Below are positions 52,759 to 61,588 of a stretch of DNA of 64,000 nt, one piece after another. This stretch comes from Domibacillus indicus. GTDB lineage: Bacteria > Bacillota > Bacilli > Bacillales > Domibacillaceae. The notes beneath the pieces are model-generated. The model ran no database searches. It worked only from the letters and a program-made list of their open reading frames with translations, and was not told the DNA's origin. A program made the translations under genes and the position numbers. The stretch covers positions 1-64,000 of the forward strand of contig NZ_JAMBOO010000021.1 of NCBI RefSeq assembly GCF_023715895.1, given 5' to 3'. Numbering within the stretch: the stretch's first letter is position 1; each line of letters opens with the position of its first letter.

Positions 52759-54510
52759 TTACATCACTTCCTCGCCAAATTGGCGGCTGTCAAAGTCACC
52801 AAATTGATTTTTGAATACATTGAAGTAACGGCCTTTACGCTTCAACAAGTCTTCATGCCGGCCGCGCTCTACAATCCGCCCGTCCTCTAACACCAAAATC
52901 AGATCTGCTTCTTTAACGGAGGAAATGCGGTGGGCGATAATAAAGCACGTTTTTTTCTGCAAAATGGACCGGAGCGTTTTTTGAATGCGCATCTCCGTTT
53001 CTAAATCAACCGCGGACGTCGTATCGTCTAAAATTAAAATGGGCGCATCCAAAAGCAGTGCTCTCGCCAGAGAAATCCGCTGCCGCTGTCCGCCTGACAA
53101 ACCGACGCCGCGCTCACCGATAATCGTGTCGTACCCCTCTGGAAGCTTGGATATAAACGCATGCGCTTCTGCTTTTTCTGCTGCCATCTTCACTTGCTCC
53201 ATCGTCGCGTCCGGCATTCCATACGCAATGTTTCCTTCAATCGTGTCGGAGAATAAAAAGATATCCTGCATAACCATAGCGGTATGCCGGCGCAGAGACC
53301 GGATATCCCATTCCTTCACATTCATTCCTTCCACTTTCACTTCACCGCTGTCTGCATCATAAAAGCGGCAAAGCAAATTGACGATCGTCGATTTCCCAGC
53401 ACCTGTCGGACCGACAATCGCGACAGTCTGGCCTGGCTTCACCCCAAATGTAATATTGGATAAAACCGGTTCATCTTCATAGCGGAACGTTACATCCTGA
53501 AACTGAACAGACAGTTCGCTGCCAGCCGGTTCCTTTTTCGATAATGTATTGGCAACACCCGGCTGCTCATTGAGCAAATCTTCAATCTTTTCAGCGGATG
53601 CGATAAACCGCTGAACGTCATTAATCAGCCAGCCCGCCATTCGCATCGGGTTGTTCAGCGCCCAAATAAGAGAATTGAACACGACAAGCTCCCCAATAGT
53701 CAGTGACCCTTGAATGACCATAAACCCACCGGCTAAAATCATAACAACAAGCAGCACCCCCGCCAGTGAATCAAGCACAGGAAGATACTTTTCCCATACA
53801 CGTGCCGATTGAATATTCTTTTCTTTAAAAGCTTTGTTTTCGGCTGAAAACTTACCAATCTCATGGTCTTCCTTGGCAAAGGCTTTGACAACCCGGTTGC
53901 CGCTGATGTTTTCCTGTACAACGGAGTTTAAACGCGCGAACTGCGCCCGAATTTCTGAGAATGTCGGCCGGACCTCACTGCTCATTCGATAAGCAAAAAA
54001 GGCGATCACCGGTGTTACAGCGATCATTGCCAGTGTCAGCGGCGCATGAATGGTAAACATAAAAACAATGGCAAACAATAGTACACATACGTTTTCCACA
54101 ATCATATACGTTGTCCAGGCAGTAAAATGGCGCACTGCTTCCATATCACCTGTCATCCGCGCCATAATGTCGCCCGTTTTTGTCCGGTCATAAAAACGAA
54201 AATCCAGCTCATTCAGTCTGGCGTACAGCTGCTCGCGAAGCGTAAAAATCACCCGCTGGGAAGTACGCTCAAACAGGAGCTGAAAGCTGTAGCGGATAAC
54301 CGTTTTCACCAGCGTAACCGCTATCATAAAACCGAGCAGTACCCAAAGCAGCTCCATCTTTCCTCCGTACACTACGTCATCAACAATTCGTCCTGAAAAA
54401 TACGGATTCAGCATGTTCAATCCTGCAACAAGAAGTACAAGTGAAAACCCCAAAAAAAGGCCGGATTTGTAGTCCCTCATATACGTCCAAATCCATCTTA
54501 AACTATGCAC
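52759..54510 (-). CDS. Heterodimeric ABC exporter, degenerate-ATPase half (YfiB-like)
   Basis: 583 residues: six-helix membrane domain, Walker A GPTGAGKST, signature LSGGQRQRI and Walker B ILILDDTTSAVD in which the catalytic Glu is Asp. This Asp, facing the partner's LSSGQ, makes the non-hydrolysing site typical of BmrCD/TM287-288-type exporters. B. subtilis YfiBC is the closest pair I recall. GTG 54510 follows AGAAGGGAATGGAAC. First gene of the two-gene operon. Confidence 0.9.
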   Translation of the reverse strand: MHSLRWIWTYMRDYKSGLFLGFSLVLLVAGLNMLNPYFSGRIVDDVVYGGKMELLWVLLGFMIAVTLVKTVIRYSFQLLFERTSQRVIFTLREQLYARLNELDFRFYDRTKTGDIMARMTGDMEAVRHFTAWTTYMIVENVCVLLFAIVFMFTIHAPLTLAMIAVTPVIAFFAYRMSSEVRPTFSEIRAQFARLNSVVQENISGNRVVKAFAKEDHEIGKFSAENKAFKEKNIQSARVWEKYLPVLDSLAGVLLVVMILAGGFMVIQGSLTIGELVVFNSLIWALNNPMRMAGWLINDVQRFIASAEKIEDLLNEQPGVANTLSKKEPAGSELSVQFQDVTFRYEDEPVLSNITFGVKPGQTVAIVGPTGAGKSTIVNLLCRFYDADSGEVKVEGMNVKEWDIRSLRRHTAMVMQDIFLFSDTIEGNIAYGMPDATMEQVKMAAEKAEAHAFISKLPEGYDTIIGERGVGLSGGQRQRISLARALLLDAPILILDDTTSAVDLETEMRIQKTLRSILQKKTCFIIAHRISSVKEADLILVLEDGRIVERGRHEDLLKRKGRYFNVFKNQFGDFDSRQFGEEVM

Positions 54511-55015
54511 GTTCCATTCCCTTCTTTCCGCGTATTTTCATCATGGCCTGTTATGGTGACAATCGATCTTTGATGAAAATAAGGACCCCTTCCATACAGT
54601 GGAATTGAAATACGTTCATTTTATTCCTTCGAGCCTCACGTATCCATTCTTTTTACTTAAAAAGAAAAAATTCTCTGTTTATTGAACAAATCTTCAAAAA
54701 ATCAGGAAGAAACAGATGAAGATCTGCTGTTTTTCGACACAAAAAATAAAGATAACGACCTCGTTTTCTTCATTCTTATCATTTATCTGATGAAATGAAT
54801 ACTCCTTTAACCAGCATATAGCCACTGTTCATTTATGAAAGAATAATAGAAGTCCTTCCGCTAAAGCAGAGCAGGGTTCATCCGGCCAGTTCTAATCATC
54901 TGCTTTTAGCGTCACACTGCTATTTTTTAAGTGATTTACTAACAGAAATGTGCTTTAGACATACACGTGTTTCCCTCCAAATAAGACCGTATCAGCAGAA
55001 CCGGGCTGGGCTTTT
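54511..55015. other. Gene-poor AT-rich region
   Basis: Some 500 nt upstream of the exporter operon with no ORF I can support on either strand. It holds the exporter promoter (not resolved) and one long-range inverted repeat at 54859-54911. Confidence 0.6.
54859..54911. repeat. Inverted repeat, unexplained
   Basis: CGCTAAAGCAGA (54859-54870) pairs with TCTGCTTTTAGCG (54899-54911), 12 bp with one bulge around a 28-nt GC-richer interior. There is no T-run, so it is not an ordinary terminator. Confidence 0.45.
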
Positions 55016-55201
55016 TTAAATCTTGTGATATGCAGATGGTATCATACCTATCTTAGAAAATAGAAAAGCATGTTTACCAATACATTCGCAAAAATCTTTG
55101 TTTCTCTTTTTTAATTCAGCACGCAATAAACATGACAGAAGCACCGAAAAACCAAGCATCAGCAGCACTGCAAAAAAAAATAGCTCTTTCAAAAGAGCCA
55201 T
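55016..55201 (-). CDS. Possible small membrane peptide
   Basis: 61 codons: two charged residues, one hydrophobic helix (FFFAVLLMLGFSVLLSC), then a basic stretch RAELKKRNK, a plausible single-pass protein. Its ATG directly abuts the stop of the small ORF upstream (TAGATG), suggesting coupling, but there is no Shine-Dalgarno. The first codons also form a 6-bp hairpin followed by T8, which could instead be the terminator of the upstream ORF. Low confidence. Confidence 0.3.
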   Translation of the reverse strand: MALLKELFFFAVLLMLGFSVLLSCLLRAELKKRNKDFCECIGKHAFLFSKIGMIPSAYHKI

Positions 55202-55345
55202 CTACCGATCGTTATTTTGATAAAAATTATTAACTTTGATTAATTCTTTGCATAAAGGGCTGTCTGCACCTGGGAACGACATACTGCGGTCCGAGTTCTT
55301 AGAAAACAACTCTTGTACTTTAGGCGTTTTCTTAAAGCGGCTCAT
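55202..55345 (-). CDS. Possible 47-residue soluble peptide
   Basis: ORF starting MSRFKKTPKVQELF and ending NNFYQNNDR, hydrophilic, with a Pro-Gly-Ala-Asp turn in the middle. Its composition looks protein-like and a terminator-like hairpin follows the stop at once. Against it: no recognisable ribosome binding site and no family I know. Confidence 0.35.
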   Translation of the reverse strand: MSRFKKTPKVQELFSKNSDRSMSFPGADSPLCKELIKVNNFYQNNDR

Positions 55346-55507
55346 TAAATGACATGGAATAAAAGAATCTTTTCATTTTGCAAGATGATTTTTAAAAGTA
55401 GACGGGGCTTACAGCTGAAGCAGGCGCTTGTAGAAGTTTGAACTCGTATGGACAAGCATCTTTAGAGTAAGAAATAGGAAACTTGATTTGATGCCAGTTT
55501 ATATATA

Positions 55508-55545
55508 GAAAAACAAAAATAGCCTCAAGTGGCTATATAAAAACG
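55508..55545 (-). terminator. Terminator after the repeat-bearing coat protein gene
   Basis: Minus-strand ATAGCC-ACTTGA-GGCTAT followed by TTTTGTTTTT. The 160 nt between it and the small ORF start (55345) carry no visible gene. Confidence 0.7.
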
Positions 55546-55588
55546 TCTTCCCCATATCCGCTCTTTCTTTCTGCAAAAGAGCAGCAGA

Positions 55589-57289
55589 TTACTTTTTCAT
55601 CATTTCCCGTTCCATTCTTTTTTCCCGCAATGCTTTATACTTTTTTTCCGCCTGCTTCATGAGAGAATAATATTGAGATTCAAGATATTTTTCTGTTTCT
55701 TCAGTTGTAACAACAGGCACCCATGCTTCTTCTTTTTCTTCTATTGGAATGTTCAGAGGAAGACAAGTACTTGACTGACCTAGTGTGGAATCAATACATT
55801 TTTCCTTTTTTGCTTTGAACCTCTTTCCCTCCCGATTTCTTTGAATATGCGTCTGATTAAACGAAGAATCTTCTAGAGAACTATTGATAATGTTTTCTCT
55901 TTCTGTATCGGCAGACATATCTTTAGTCGTCTTTCCTCTAGTCCATATTTCCTCTTCTTCCTGATTAGCAGCAATTTGTTGTCTTGCAGGGTTTCTTGCT
56001 TCTTTTATTTGTTTTAAGTGTCTCTTTCTCTGCACTTCAACTTCTTTTCCTTTGAAAGATGCTTCGTTTTCATTTATTTCATTTTGTCTTGTCATCTCAG
56101 TGACCGGTTCTTCTTCCTGCTCTTTCGGTTCTTCCCAGCTGTTTGAGAAGGCTTCCTCTTCATTTATTTCTTTCTGTTCTTCCATCTGAGCGACAGGTTC
56201 TTCTTCCTGCTCTTTCTGTTCTTCCCACCCGTTCGAGAAAGCTTCCTCTTCATTTATTCCTTTCTGTTCTTCCATCTGAACGACAGGTTCTTCTTCCTGC
56301 TCTTTCTGTTCTTCCCAGCCGTTTGAGAAAGCTTCCTCTTCATTTATTTCATTTTGCTCTTCCATCTGAGCGAAGGGTTCTTCTTCCTGCTCTTTCTGTT
56401 CTTCCCACTCGTTCGAGAAAGCTTCCTCTTCATTTATTTCTTTCTGTTCTTCCGTCTGAGTGAAAGGTTCTTCTTCCTGCTCTTTCGGTTCTTCCCGGCC
56501 GTTTGAGAAAGCTTCCTTTTTATTTATTTCTTTCTGTTCTTTCGTCTGAGCGAAAGGTTCTTCTTTCTGCTCTTTCGGTTCTTCCCGGCCGTTTGAGAAA
56601 GCTTCCTTTTTATTTATTTCTTTCTGTTCTTCCGTCTGAGCGAAAGGTTCTTCTTTCTGCTCTTTCGGTTCTTTCCGGCCGTTTGAGAAAGCTTCCTTTT
56701 TATTTATTTCTTTCTGTTCTTCCGTCTGAGCGAAAGGTTCTTCTTTCTGCTCTTTCGGTTCTTTCCGGCCGTTTGAGAAAGCTTCCTTTTTATTTATTTC
56801 TTTCTGTTCTTCTATCTGAGTGGAAGGCTCCTCTTCCTGCTCTTCGGTTTCTTCAGTATCAGCAAGCTCATGAACACCTGGGAATATATTGATAATGCAT
56901 GCATTTTGCACAATTATTTTTTCTTCCCCACTAATGAGAATAAGATGGTCATCAAAGACCCGGCTTAAAAAGCCTGTAACAAACTGATCGTTATAACAAT
57001 TGATCGTTACCCAGCTATACTTACACTGTTCTAAAATTTCATGAAGCTGTTCTGCCTGTAAATAATTCTTAGTAACCGTATTTGTCTGCATATCTTTTGC
57101 ATTTTTTGAAACAGACTTTATCTGCGCAAGGTGATGGTAAATGTATTTTTCTTCTGTAATCTGTAAAATTAAATAATCTTTTTTTACATCGACCATTATT
57201 CCTTTTATAAGTATCCCATCATTTGAGAAGACACCTACCGAATAACCAATAAATGGTCTAAGTGCATCAGAAAAAAAAGGGCTCGACAT
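55589..57289 (-). CDS. CotB-like spore coat protein with 30-residue acidic repeats
   Basis: 566 residues. The first about 140 contain two Sm-like modules as in CotB (FIGYSVGVFSNDGILIKGIM...HHLAQIKSVSKN and CKYSWVTINCYNDQFVTGFL...ACIINIF), similar to the adjacent 57444-57956 gene. Then come about nine 30-residue repeats of the type KEQ-EEPFAQ-EEQKEINKKEAFSNG, very rich in Glu, followed by a basic C-terminal part (AEKKYKALREKRMERE). B. subtilis CotB also has a long repetitive tail, but Ser/Lys/Arg-rich. ATG 57289 behind GAGGGGGAAAGAA is preferred to GTG 57304. Spore-coat role is by family and neighbour. Confidence 0.72.
   Translation of the reverse strand: MSSPFFSDALRPFIGYSVGVFSNDGILIKGIMVDVKKDYLILQITEEKYIYHHLAQIKSVSKNAKDMQTNTVTKNYLQAEQLHEILEQCKYSWVTINCYNDQFVTGFLSRVFDDHLILISGEEKIIVQNACIINIFPGVHELADTEETEEQEEEPSTQIEEQKEINKKEAFSNGRKEPKEQKEEPFAQTEEQKEINKKEAFSNGRKEPKEQKEEPFAQTEEQKEINKKEAFSNGREEPKEQKEEPFAQTKEQKEINKKEAFSNGREEPKEQEEEPFTQTEEQKEINEEEAFSNEWEEQKEQEEEPFAQMEEQNEINEEEAFSNGWEEQKEQEEEPVVQMEEQKGINEEEAFSNGWEEQKEQEEEPVAQMEEQKEINEEEAFSNSWEEPKEQEEEPVTEMTRQNEINENEASFKGKEVEVQRKRHLKQIKEARNPARQQIAANQEEEEIWTRGKTTKDMSADTERENIINSSLEDSSFNQTHIQRNREGKRFKAKKEKCIDSTLGQSSTCLPLNIPIEEKEEAWVPVVTTEETEKYLESQYYSLMKQAEKKYKALREKRMEREMMKK
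56036..56845 (-). repeat. 90-bp in-frame tandem repeat, about nine copies
   Basis: Nine 90-bp units (56845 down to 56036), the last one diverged. The four N-terminal copies share Lys-rich NKKEAFSNGR; the next four share NEEEAFSNGWEEQ, so there are two sub-families, a sign of local duplication. Inner copies are nearly identical at DNA level (56513-56782). Confidence 0.88.
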
Positions 57290-57443
57290 TTCTTTCCCCC
57301 TCACAGGTTAAAAACCCTTTTATCAAACAAAAGTCCCTTTGAACGAAGAGAATATGACATAATTGCTTAGCCCATTCTTCATTTCAAAGAGACTCCGATT
57401 TCTTTCCTCTTGATTATTAATACGAATAATTATTGCTTTCTGT

Positions 57444-57956
57444 TTATTGAGTTTCTTCCTCTTTTTCTTTCTTGTCTGATTCTTTCTTGTTCTTTTCATC
57501 CTCTTTTTCTTTTTTATCTTTATCCGGATCCTCAATTTTCAAATCGTAACTGATGTTTTTAATATGGAACGTCGATACACGAATAACTTCTTCATTATAA
57601 ACAATCGTGACATAATCATCATTAATATCATCGAGTACGCCTTGATATTTTTCATGCCCGCCCCGATTAATTGTCACCCATTTATACTTTAAATTGTTCA
57701 TAACGTCTGTGAATAGTTTTCCACCGATATACGTAAAATCTTCAGGAACAAGGAGGTCGAATCCGAGACCTTTCTTAGTGTTGTCGGTTAAGCTTTTAAC
57801 ATGATGGCCTTTGTAGTAAAGAACACCGTCTTCTTTTGTAAGGAGTACGAAATAATCTTCTTCTACTGCAAGTAATTGTCCAACCCGAGAATCATGACCA
57901 CCTCTATTGACCTTAACGACTTTACCAACTAATGAACTTAGAATTTCCTTATTCAT
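57444..57956 (-). CDS. cotB: CotB-like spore coat protein
   Basis: 170 residues, matching the N-terminal core of CotB: GKVVKVNRGGHDSRVGQLLAV...YYKGHHVKSLTD, then KYKWVTINRGGHEKYQGVLDD...VIRVSTFHIKNIS, two Sm-like modules with the NRGG(H/P)E hallmark. The tail is a short charged Lys/Glu/Asp run. Short CotB homologues like this are common in the B. cereus group. ATG 57956 behind AGGAGGAGTAGACGA, with a sigma-K-like promoter upstream. The 150 nt to the next gene are AT-rich and empty, so both coat genes may be co-transcribed. Confidence 0.82.
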   Translation of the reverse strand: MNKEILSSLVGKVVKVNRGGHDSRVGQLLAVEEDYFVLLTKEDGVLYYKGHHVKSLTDNTKKGLGFDLLVPEDFTYIGGKLFTDVMNNLKYKWVTINRGGHEKYQGVLDDINDDYVTIVYNEEVIRVSTFHIKNISYDLKIEDPDKDKKEKEDEKNKKESDKKEKEEETQ

Positions 57957-57989
57957 TCGTCTACTCCTCCTATTTTAGAAAGTTCCCTG

Positions 57990-58018
57990 TAATTATATGC
58001 AGAAACCAAGAGAAGGTA
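57990..58018 (-). promoter_or_regulatory. Possible sigma-K promoter of cotB
   Basis: Minus strand: ACC at 58017-58015, about 15 nt, then CATATAATTA, near the sigma-K pattern AC-N16-CATANNNTA. It fits late mother-cell coat expression but is a loose match. Confidence 0.35.
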
Positions 58019-58145
58019 CTGCTTCAATCGTCGGTAGGTCTTATTTTTTAAAATAGAGCCGATAAAATGTTTTATTCCTTAACATTCAATACTTTGTATA
58101 TTTTCAGACATAAAAAACACTTAGTGTGTAGAAGTATGAATAAAC

Positions 58146-58195
58146 AAAAAAACCGCTTAGGAGACAACAATTGTTGTCTCCTAAGCGGTTTTTTA
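58146..58195 (-). terminator. Terminator, 48-bp perfect palindrome
   Basis: Exact palindrome 58147-58194 (AAAAAACCGCTTAGGAGACA and its complement around AATT) after the MurE-like stop, with T-runs on both strands. It is unusually long and mismatch-free. Confidence 0.85.
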
Positions 58196-58216
58196 ACTAC
58201 AATCTAATTCGTTAAT

Positions 58217-59773
58217 TTAAAATAGACTTTTTTGGATTTGTGCTACATACACACTTTGTTCTGCACCAAATTTCATTGCCTGTGAGAATGAAGCACTGTT
58301 AAAAAACTCATTAATAATTGCCTCGTCTGAATGAGGAATATGCTTTCCTGCTACGATTTGACAGCCATTGATGCAGCCACTCGTAAGCAGGATAATGTCG
58401 TTCGGCCTGCTTTCCTCAAGTGACCGGATCACACCTTCCCGTCTTGTGGCAGCCGTCAAAATGAGTTCTTTTGGATTTGAAAACCCACTGACTACGCGTC
58501 CAATAATGTCGTTTGGATTATGGGGTCCCGGGTGATCTACCGTTACGACGATCACATCTGCTTTTCCTTCTGCCGCCTGTGCCATTTTTGGCATTTTCCC
58601 AAAGTCTCGAATACCAATGCCCGCGATCATCGCAATCAAGCGAGCATGTGGAATACGCCGTACTTCAGTTAAAATTTGATCAAGAGCTACGGGCGTATGA
58701 GCATAGTCTATAATGACTTTCCGGTTGTCCGGTCCGTGAATCACTTGAAAACGGCCCTCTACCTGTTTCATGTTTGGCAGAACAGAAACGATTTCTTCCA
58801 TACTGATCCCAAGAGACAAAGCCGCTGCAACCGCTGCTGTAAGGTTTCCGGCATTATATTCTCCGTAGAGCGGTACAGATATCGCATATGGTTTCCCGCT
58901 ATACAACAGTTGAAATGTCATGCCTTCCTCATGATGCCGGCAGTCTGTCCAAATTAGATCAGCTCCTGACAGCGGTTCGCGGCTGTACGTAATAAGACGG
59001 CCTTTAGCTGATTTAAGAATATCCTCTGACATGCCTGCATCATCTAGATTCACCACACCGACTGACGACTGCTCAAAAAGCTGCAGCTTAGACTGCTTAT
59101 AATGCTCCATTGTTTTATGATATTCCAAATGCTCTTCTGAAAAGTTGGTATGAATGGCTACATCAAATAAAATGCCTTCCACCCGCTTTTGGTCGAGTGC
59201 AATAGAAGAAACCTCCATCGCTGCCGCTTCATGATTCGAATTGTGCAGTTCCTTAAAAATAAAATGAATGTCCGAGGACATTGGCGTAGTCGGTGTGCTT
59301 TTGTTGTATGGCATTTTTTCAGCTGCTTTCCAAATCCCGGTTGTCCCAAGCATGCCGCATGGAATATGAAGCAGGTTGAATAAACTTTGCACATACGTAG
59401 CCACTGTCGTTTTACCGTTTGTACCCGTGACTCCTACTTTGATGAGGCGTTCCTGTACATGTTCATAAAAATAATCCGACACATGAGCCATAGCCGCACG
59501 AGAATCCGCTACTGAAACGAATGTAACAGCTGGAAACCGCTCGTGAAACGAATGAAGAATCTCTTCATCGGTGCCAATTACAGCAGATGCACCGGCTTCA
59601 ATCGCCTGCTCAATATAATCGTGGCCGTCCGCGTTCTCCCCTGCGATAGCAAAAAAAGCAAAACCGGGCTTTACTGCCTGTGAATTGTATGTAACTCCAG
59701 AAATGTCAGGACGGGACGGGCCAAAAAGATGGATGGCAGAAACAGCAGGTAATTGTTTAAATGGAATGTGCAT
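58217..59773 (-). CDS. MurE-family amino acid ligase paralogue
   Basis: 518 residues with the three Mur ligase domains: uridine-binding N-terminus (ISGVTYNSQAVKPGFAFFAIAG), ATP domain with VGVTGTNGKTT (about 113-123), MEVSSIALDQKRV and the carbamate-Lys region, and a C-terminal domain with VIIDYAHTPVALDQIL and MIAGIGIRDFGKM. The residue-selecting DNPR motif of DAP-adding MurE is replaced by DHPGPHNP, so meso-DAP addition is unlikely. It is alone, away from a division/cell-wall cluster. It may add another amino acid or act on another UDP-muramyl substrate. ATG 59773 with GAGAGGAACGATCC. Confidence 0.85.
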   Translation of the reverse strand: MHIPFKQLPAVSAIHLFGPSRPDISGVTYNSQAVKPGFAFFAIAGENADGHDYIEQAIEAGASAVIGTDEEILHSFHERFPAVTFVSVADSRAAMAHVSDYFYEHVQERLIKVGVTGTNGKTTVATYVQSLFNLLHIPCGMLGTTGIWKAAEKMPYNKSTPTTPMSSDIHFIFKELHNSNHEAAAMEVSSIALDQKRVEGILFDVAIHTNFSEEHLEYHKTMEHYKQSKLQLFEQSSVGVVNLDDAGMSEDILKSAKGRLITYSREPLSGADLIWTDCRHHEEGMTFQLLYSGKPYAISVPLYGEYNAGNLTAAVAAALSLGISMEEIVSVLPNMKQVEGRFQVIHGPDNRKVIIDYAHTPVALDQILTEVRRIPHARLIAMIAGIGIRDFGKMPKMAQAAEGKADVIVVTVDHPGPHNPNDIIGRVVSGFSNPKELILTAATRREGVIRSLEESRPNDIILLTSGCINGCQIVAGKHIPHSDEAIINEFFNSASFSQAMKFGAEQSVYVAQIQKSLF

Positions 59774-59966
59774 GGATCGTTCCTCTCTTCATTCGTCTTT
59801 TTTAGACTTACTTCCCGGTTCAGACTTCCTCTACTCTTTTTGTGAACAGTTTGTGTGCTTTTTCTTTGTTTTTTGACACCTTTGTGATCCTAAAGCGGTT
59901 TTCATTCGTTTTGTTTTCAACAGTGGTATAGTGTTTATGAACCATTTATGAATTGAGGTGAATCAA

Positions 59967-60506
59967 TTGAAAAAAATCTTTGTTTTCCTTTTTGGCTTAT
60001 TATTTCTGTTTTCGCCTGCTGTATCCGCCCATACGGGATTGGAAAGTTCTTCTCCTGCGGACGGGGACACGGTAAAAGAGCCGATTAACAATCTTTCTTT
60101 GACATTTGAAACGCCAATTGAACAAGGAAGCAGCTTTACACTGAAAAATGAAACCGGAGAGGTTTCGCTTGAAAATGTTCAAGTACAGAACAATGTATTA
60201 AGCGGTTCTGCGGCAGAACCGCTGAAAAACGGTTCTTATACGGTTGATTGGCGGATCGTCGGTGAAGACGGGCACTTAATCGAAGGAACGTATAGATTTA
60301 CAGTTGCAGCCGAGCCGGCGGAAGAGCCGGCAGAAGAAGCAGCGCCAGAGGAAGAAGCAACAACAGATCAAACAGAGGAACAACCCGCTGCTGATGTGCA
60401 GCAGGAAGAAAACGGATCTTCTTCCTCCATGCCGATTATTATCGGTGTGATCGTAGCTGCCGCATTGCTTGCCGTTATTCTGCTTATGAGAAAAGGGAAA
60501 AAATAA
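59967..60506 (+). CDS. copC: CopC-domain copper-binding protein
   Basis: 179 residues: signal peptide ending AVSA, mature N-terminus HTGLESSSPADGD supplying the His1 copper ligand, further His in EDGHLIEGTYRF, a Glu/Ala-rich linker and a C-terminal membrane anchor (MPIIIGVIVAAALLAVILLM). It corresponds to the CopC part of B. subtilis YcnJ. TTG 59967 lies 8 nt after GAGG; a GTG at 59958 abuts it. It overlaps copD by one base. Confidence 0.87.
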   Translation: MKKIFVFLFGLLFLFSPAVSAHTGLESSSPADGDTVKEPINNLSLTFETPIEQGSSFTLKNETGEVSLENVQVQNNVLSGSAAEPLKNGSYTVDWRIVGEDGHLIEGTYRFTVAAEPAEEPAEEAAPEEEATTDQTEEQPAADVQQEENGSSSSMPIIIGVIVAAALLAVILLMRKGKK

Positions 60507-61588
60507 TGGCTGTGCTTTATGCGTCGGAAACTCTTTTATACAGCTGTTTTTCTTTGTTAATGGGCGCTTTCCTTATACAGCTTGTTCCTGCGCATAAAAA
60601 GCCAGCGATCCTCGTTAGAGAGCGCTGGCTTTACGGAGCTGTAGCCGGTATCGCTCTTTTTGCTTTTGTGCCGGCAGCTGTATTGATTCTAGAACTTGCG
60701 GCAGGAAGCAGCGTAATGCCTGTGGCACAAACGGTCATTCTCGGCTTTACTATTGGGAAAGCCTGGGCATTCACTCTTGCTGTTGCGCTTTTTTTCGCAC
60801 TGTACTTGTTTACGTTTCCTGTTTTAACAGATAAACGTTTTACAGCTGGCGGACTCGGTTTTATTCTTTTGCTGATTGGATCGGCCAGCTGGTCGAGCCA
60901 TGCAGCTTCTTTAACCGATTGGACCGGTGTCCTTTCCCATGCCGTGCATTTTACAGCAGTATCCGTTTGGGCTGGCCTGCTGCTAATGGCTGGCTGGTTT
61001 GCACGTGATGAAGCAAACTGGCTTGCTTTTTTAAAATGGTTTTCGCCAGTAGCCGCTATTTGTTTGTTATTCACCGCTCTGTCTGGCTTTTGGATGATGA
61101 CCATCATTTTAGACATTCATGACTATGCAAGCGACTGGTCACTTAATTATGGACAGGCACTTTTAATCAAGCACTTACTGGTTCTGCCGGTTTTGCTGTT
61201 TGCGTTTATAAATGGGTTTCTTTTCAAACGAAAGCTGCAAGAGCGCCGGGACGTTCACCCGAAGCCCTGGATAAAAGCAGAAAGCCTTGTTTTATTGTTG
61301 ATCTTTGGTACAACAGCGTTTCTTGGCCAGCAGGAGCCGCCTCATGCAGTCAGCGAGGGCCGTTACTCACCGTTATTTGCTTTCTTTTACAACGGCTCCC
61401 TGCCGCCCGCTTTGCCGCTGTACCTTGGCTGGTCACCGTTAAATGTGCTGTTTATGTTTCTTGCCCTTGTTTTTTTAGCAATTGGCTTTTGGGGATATCG
61501 AAAAAAAGAAGCGGGCATTACATTTTTCATGAGTATGCTGCTTGTTTTTTCTCTTTATCTTGCCCTGATTACCGGTCTTTCATCTTAA
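60506..61588 (+). CDS. copD: CopD-family copper transport membrane protein
   Basis: 360 residues, about eight to nine membrane helices, with the CopD helix motifs GSASWSSHAASLTDW, LSHAVHFTAVSVWAGLLLMAGW and LLIKHLLVLPVLLFAFING bearing conserved His/Trp. With CopC it likely imports copper. In B. subtilis both parts are fused as YcnJ; here they are two coupled genes (TAATG overlap). Confidence 0.87.
   Translation: MAVLYASETLLYSCFSLLMGAFLIQLVPAHKKPAILVRERWLYGAVAGIALFAFVPAAVLILELAAGSSVMPVAQTVILGFTIGKAWAFTLAVALFFALYLFTFPVLTDKRFTAGGLGFILLLIGSASWSSHAASLTDWTGVLSHAVHFTAVSVWAGLLLMAGWFARDEANWLAFLKWFSPVAAICLLFTALSGFWMMTIILDIHDYASDWSLNYGQALLIKHLLVLPVLLFAFINGFLFKRKLQERRDVHPKPWIKAESLVLLLIFGTTAFLGQQEPPHAVSEGRYSPLFAFFYNGSLPPALPLYLGWSPLNVLFMFLALVFLAIGFWGYRKKEAGITFFMSMLLVFSLYLALITGLSS

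Noticed and set aside
56036-56845. CRISPR-like array
   Set aside because: The 90-bp units are contiguous, in frame and without unique spacers; they code for protein repeats. No CRISPR array was seen anywhere in the window.
56143-56892. Two plus-strand Leu/Pro/Ser-rich repeat ORFs
   Set aside because: They are the antisense of the 90-bp coat-protein repeats and mirror their periodicity.
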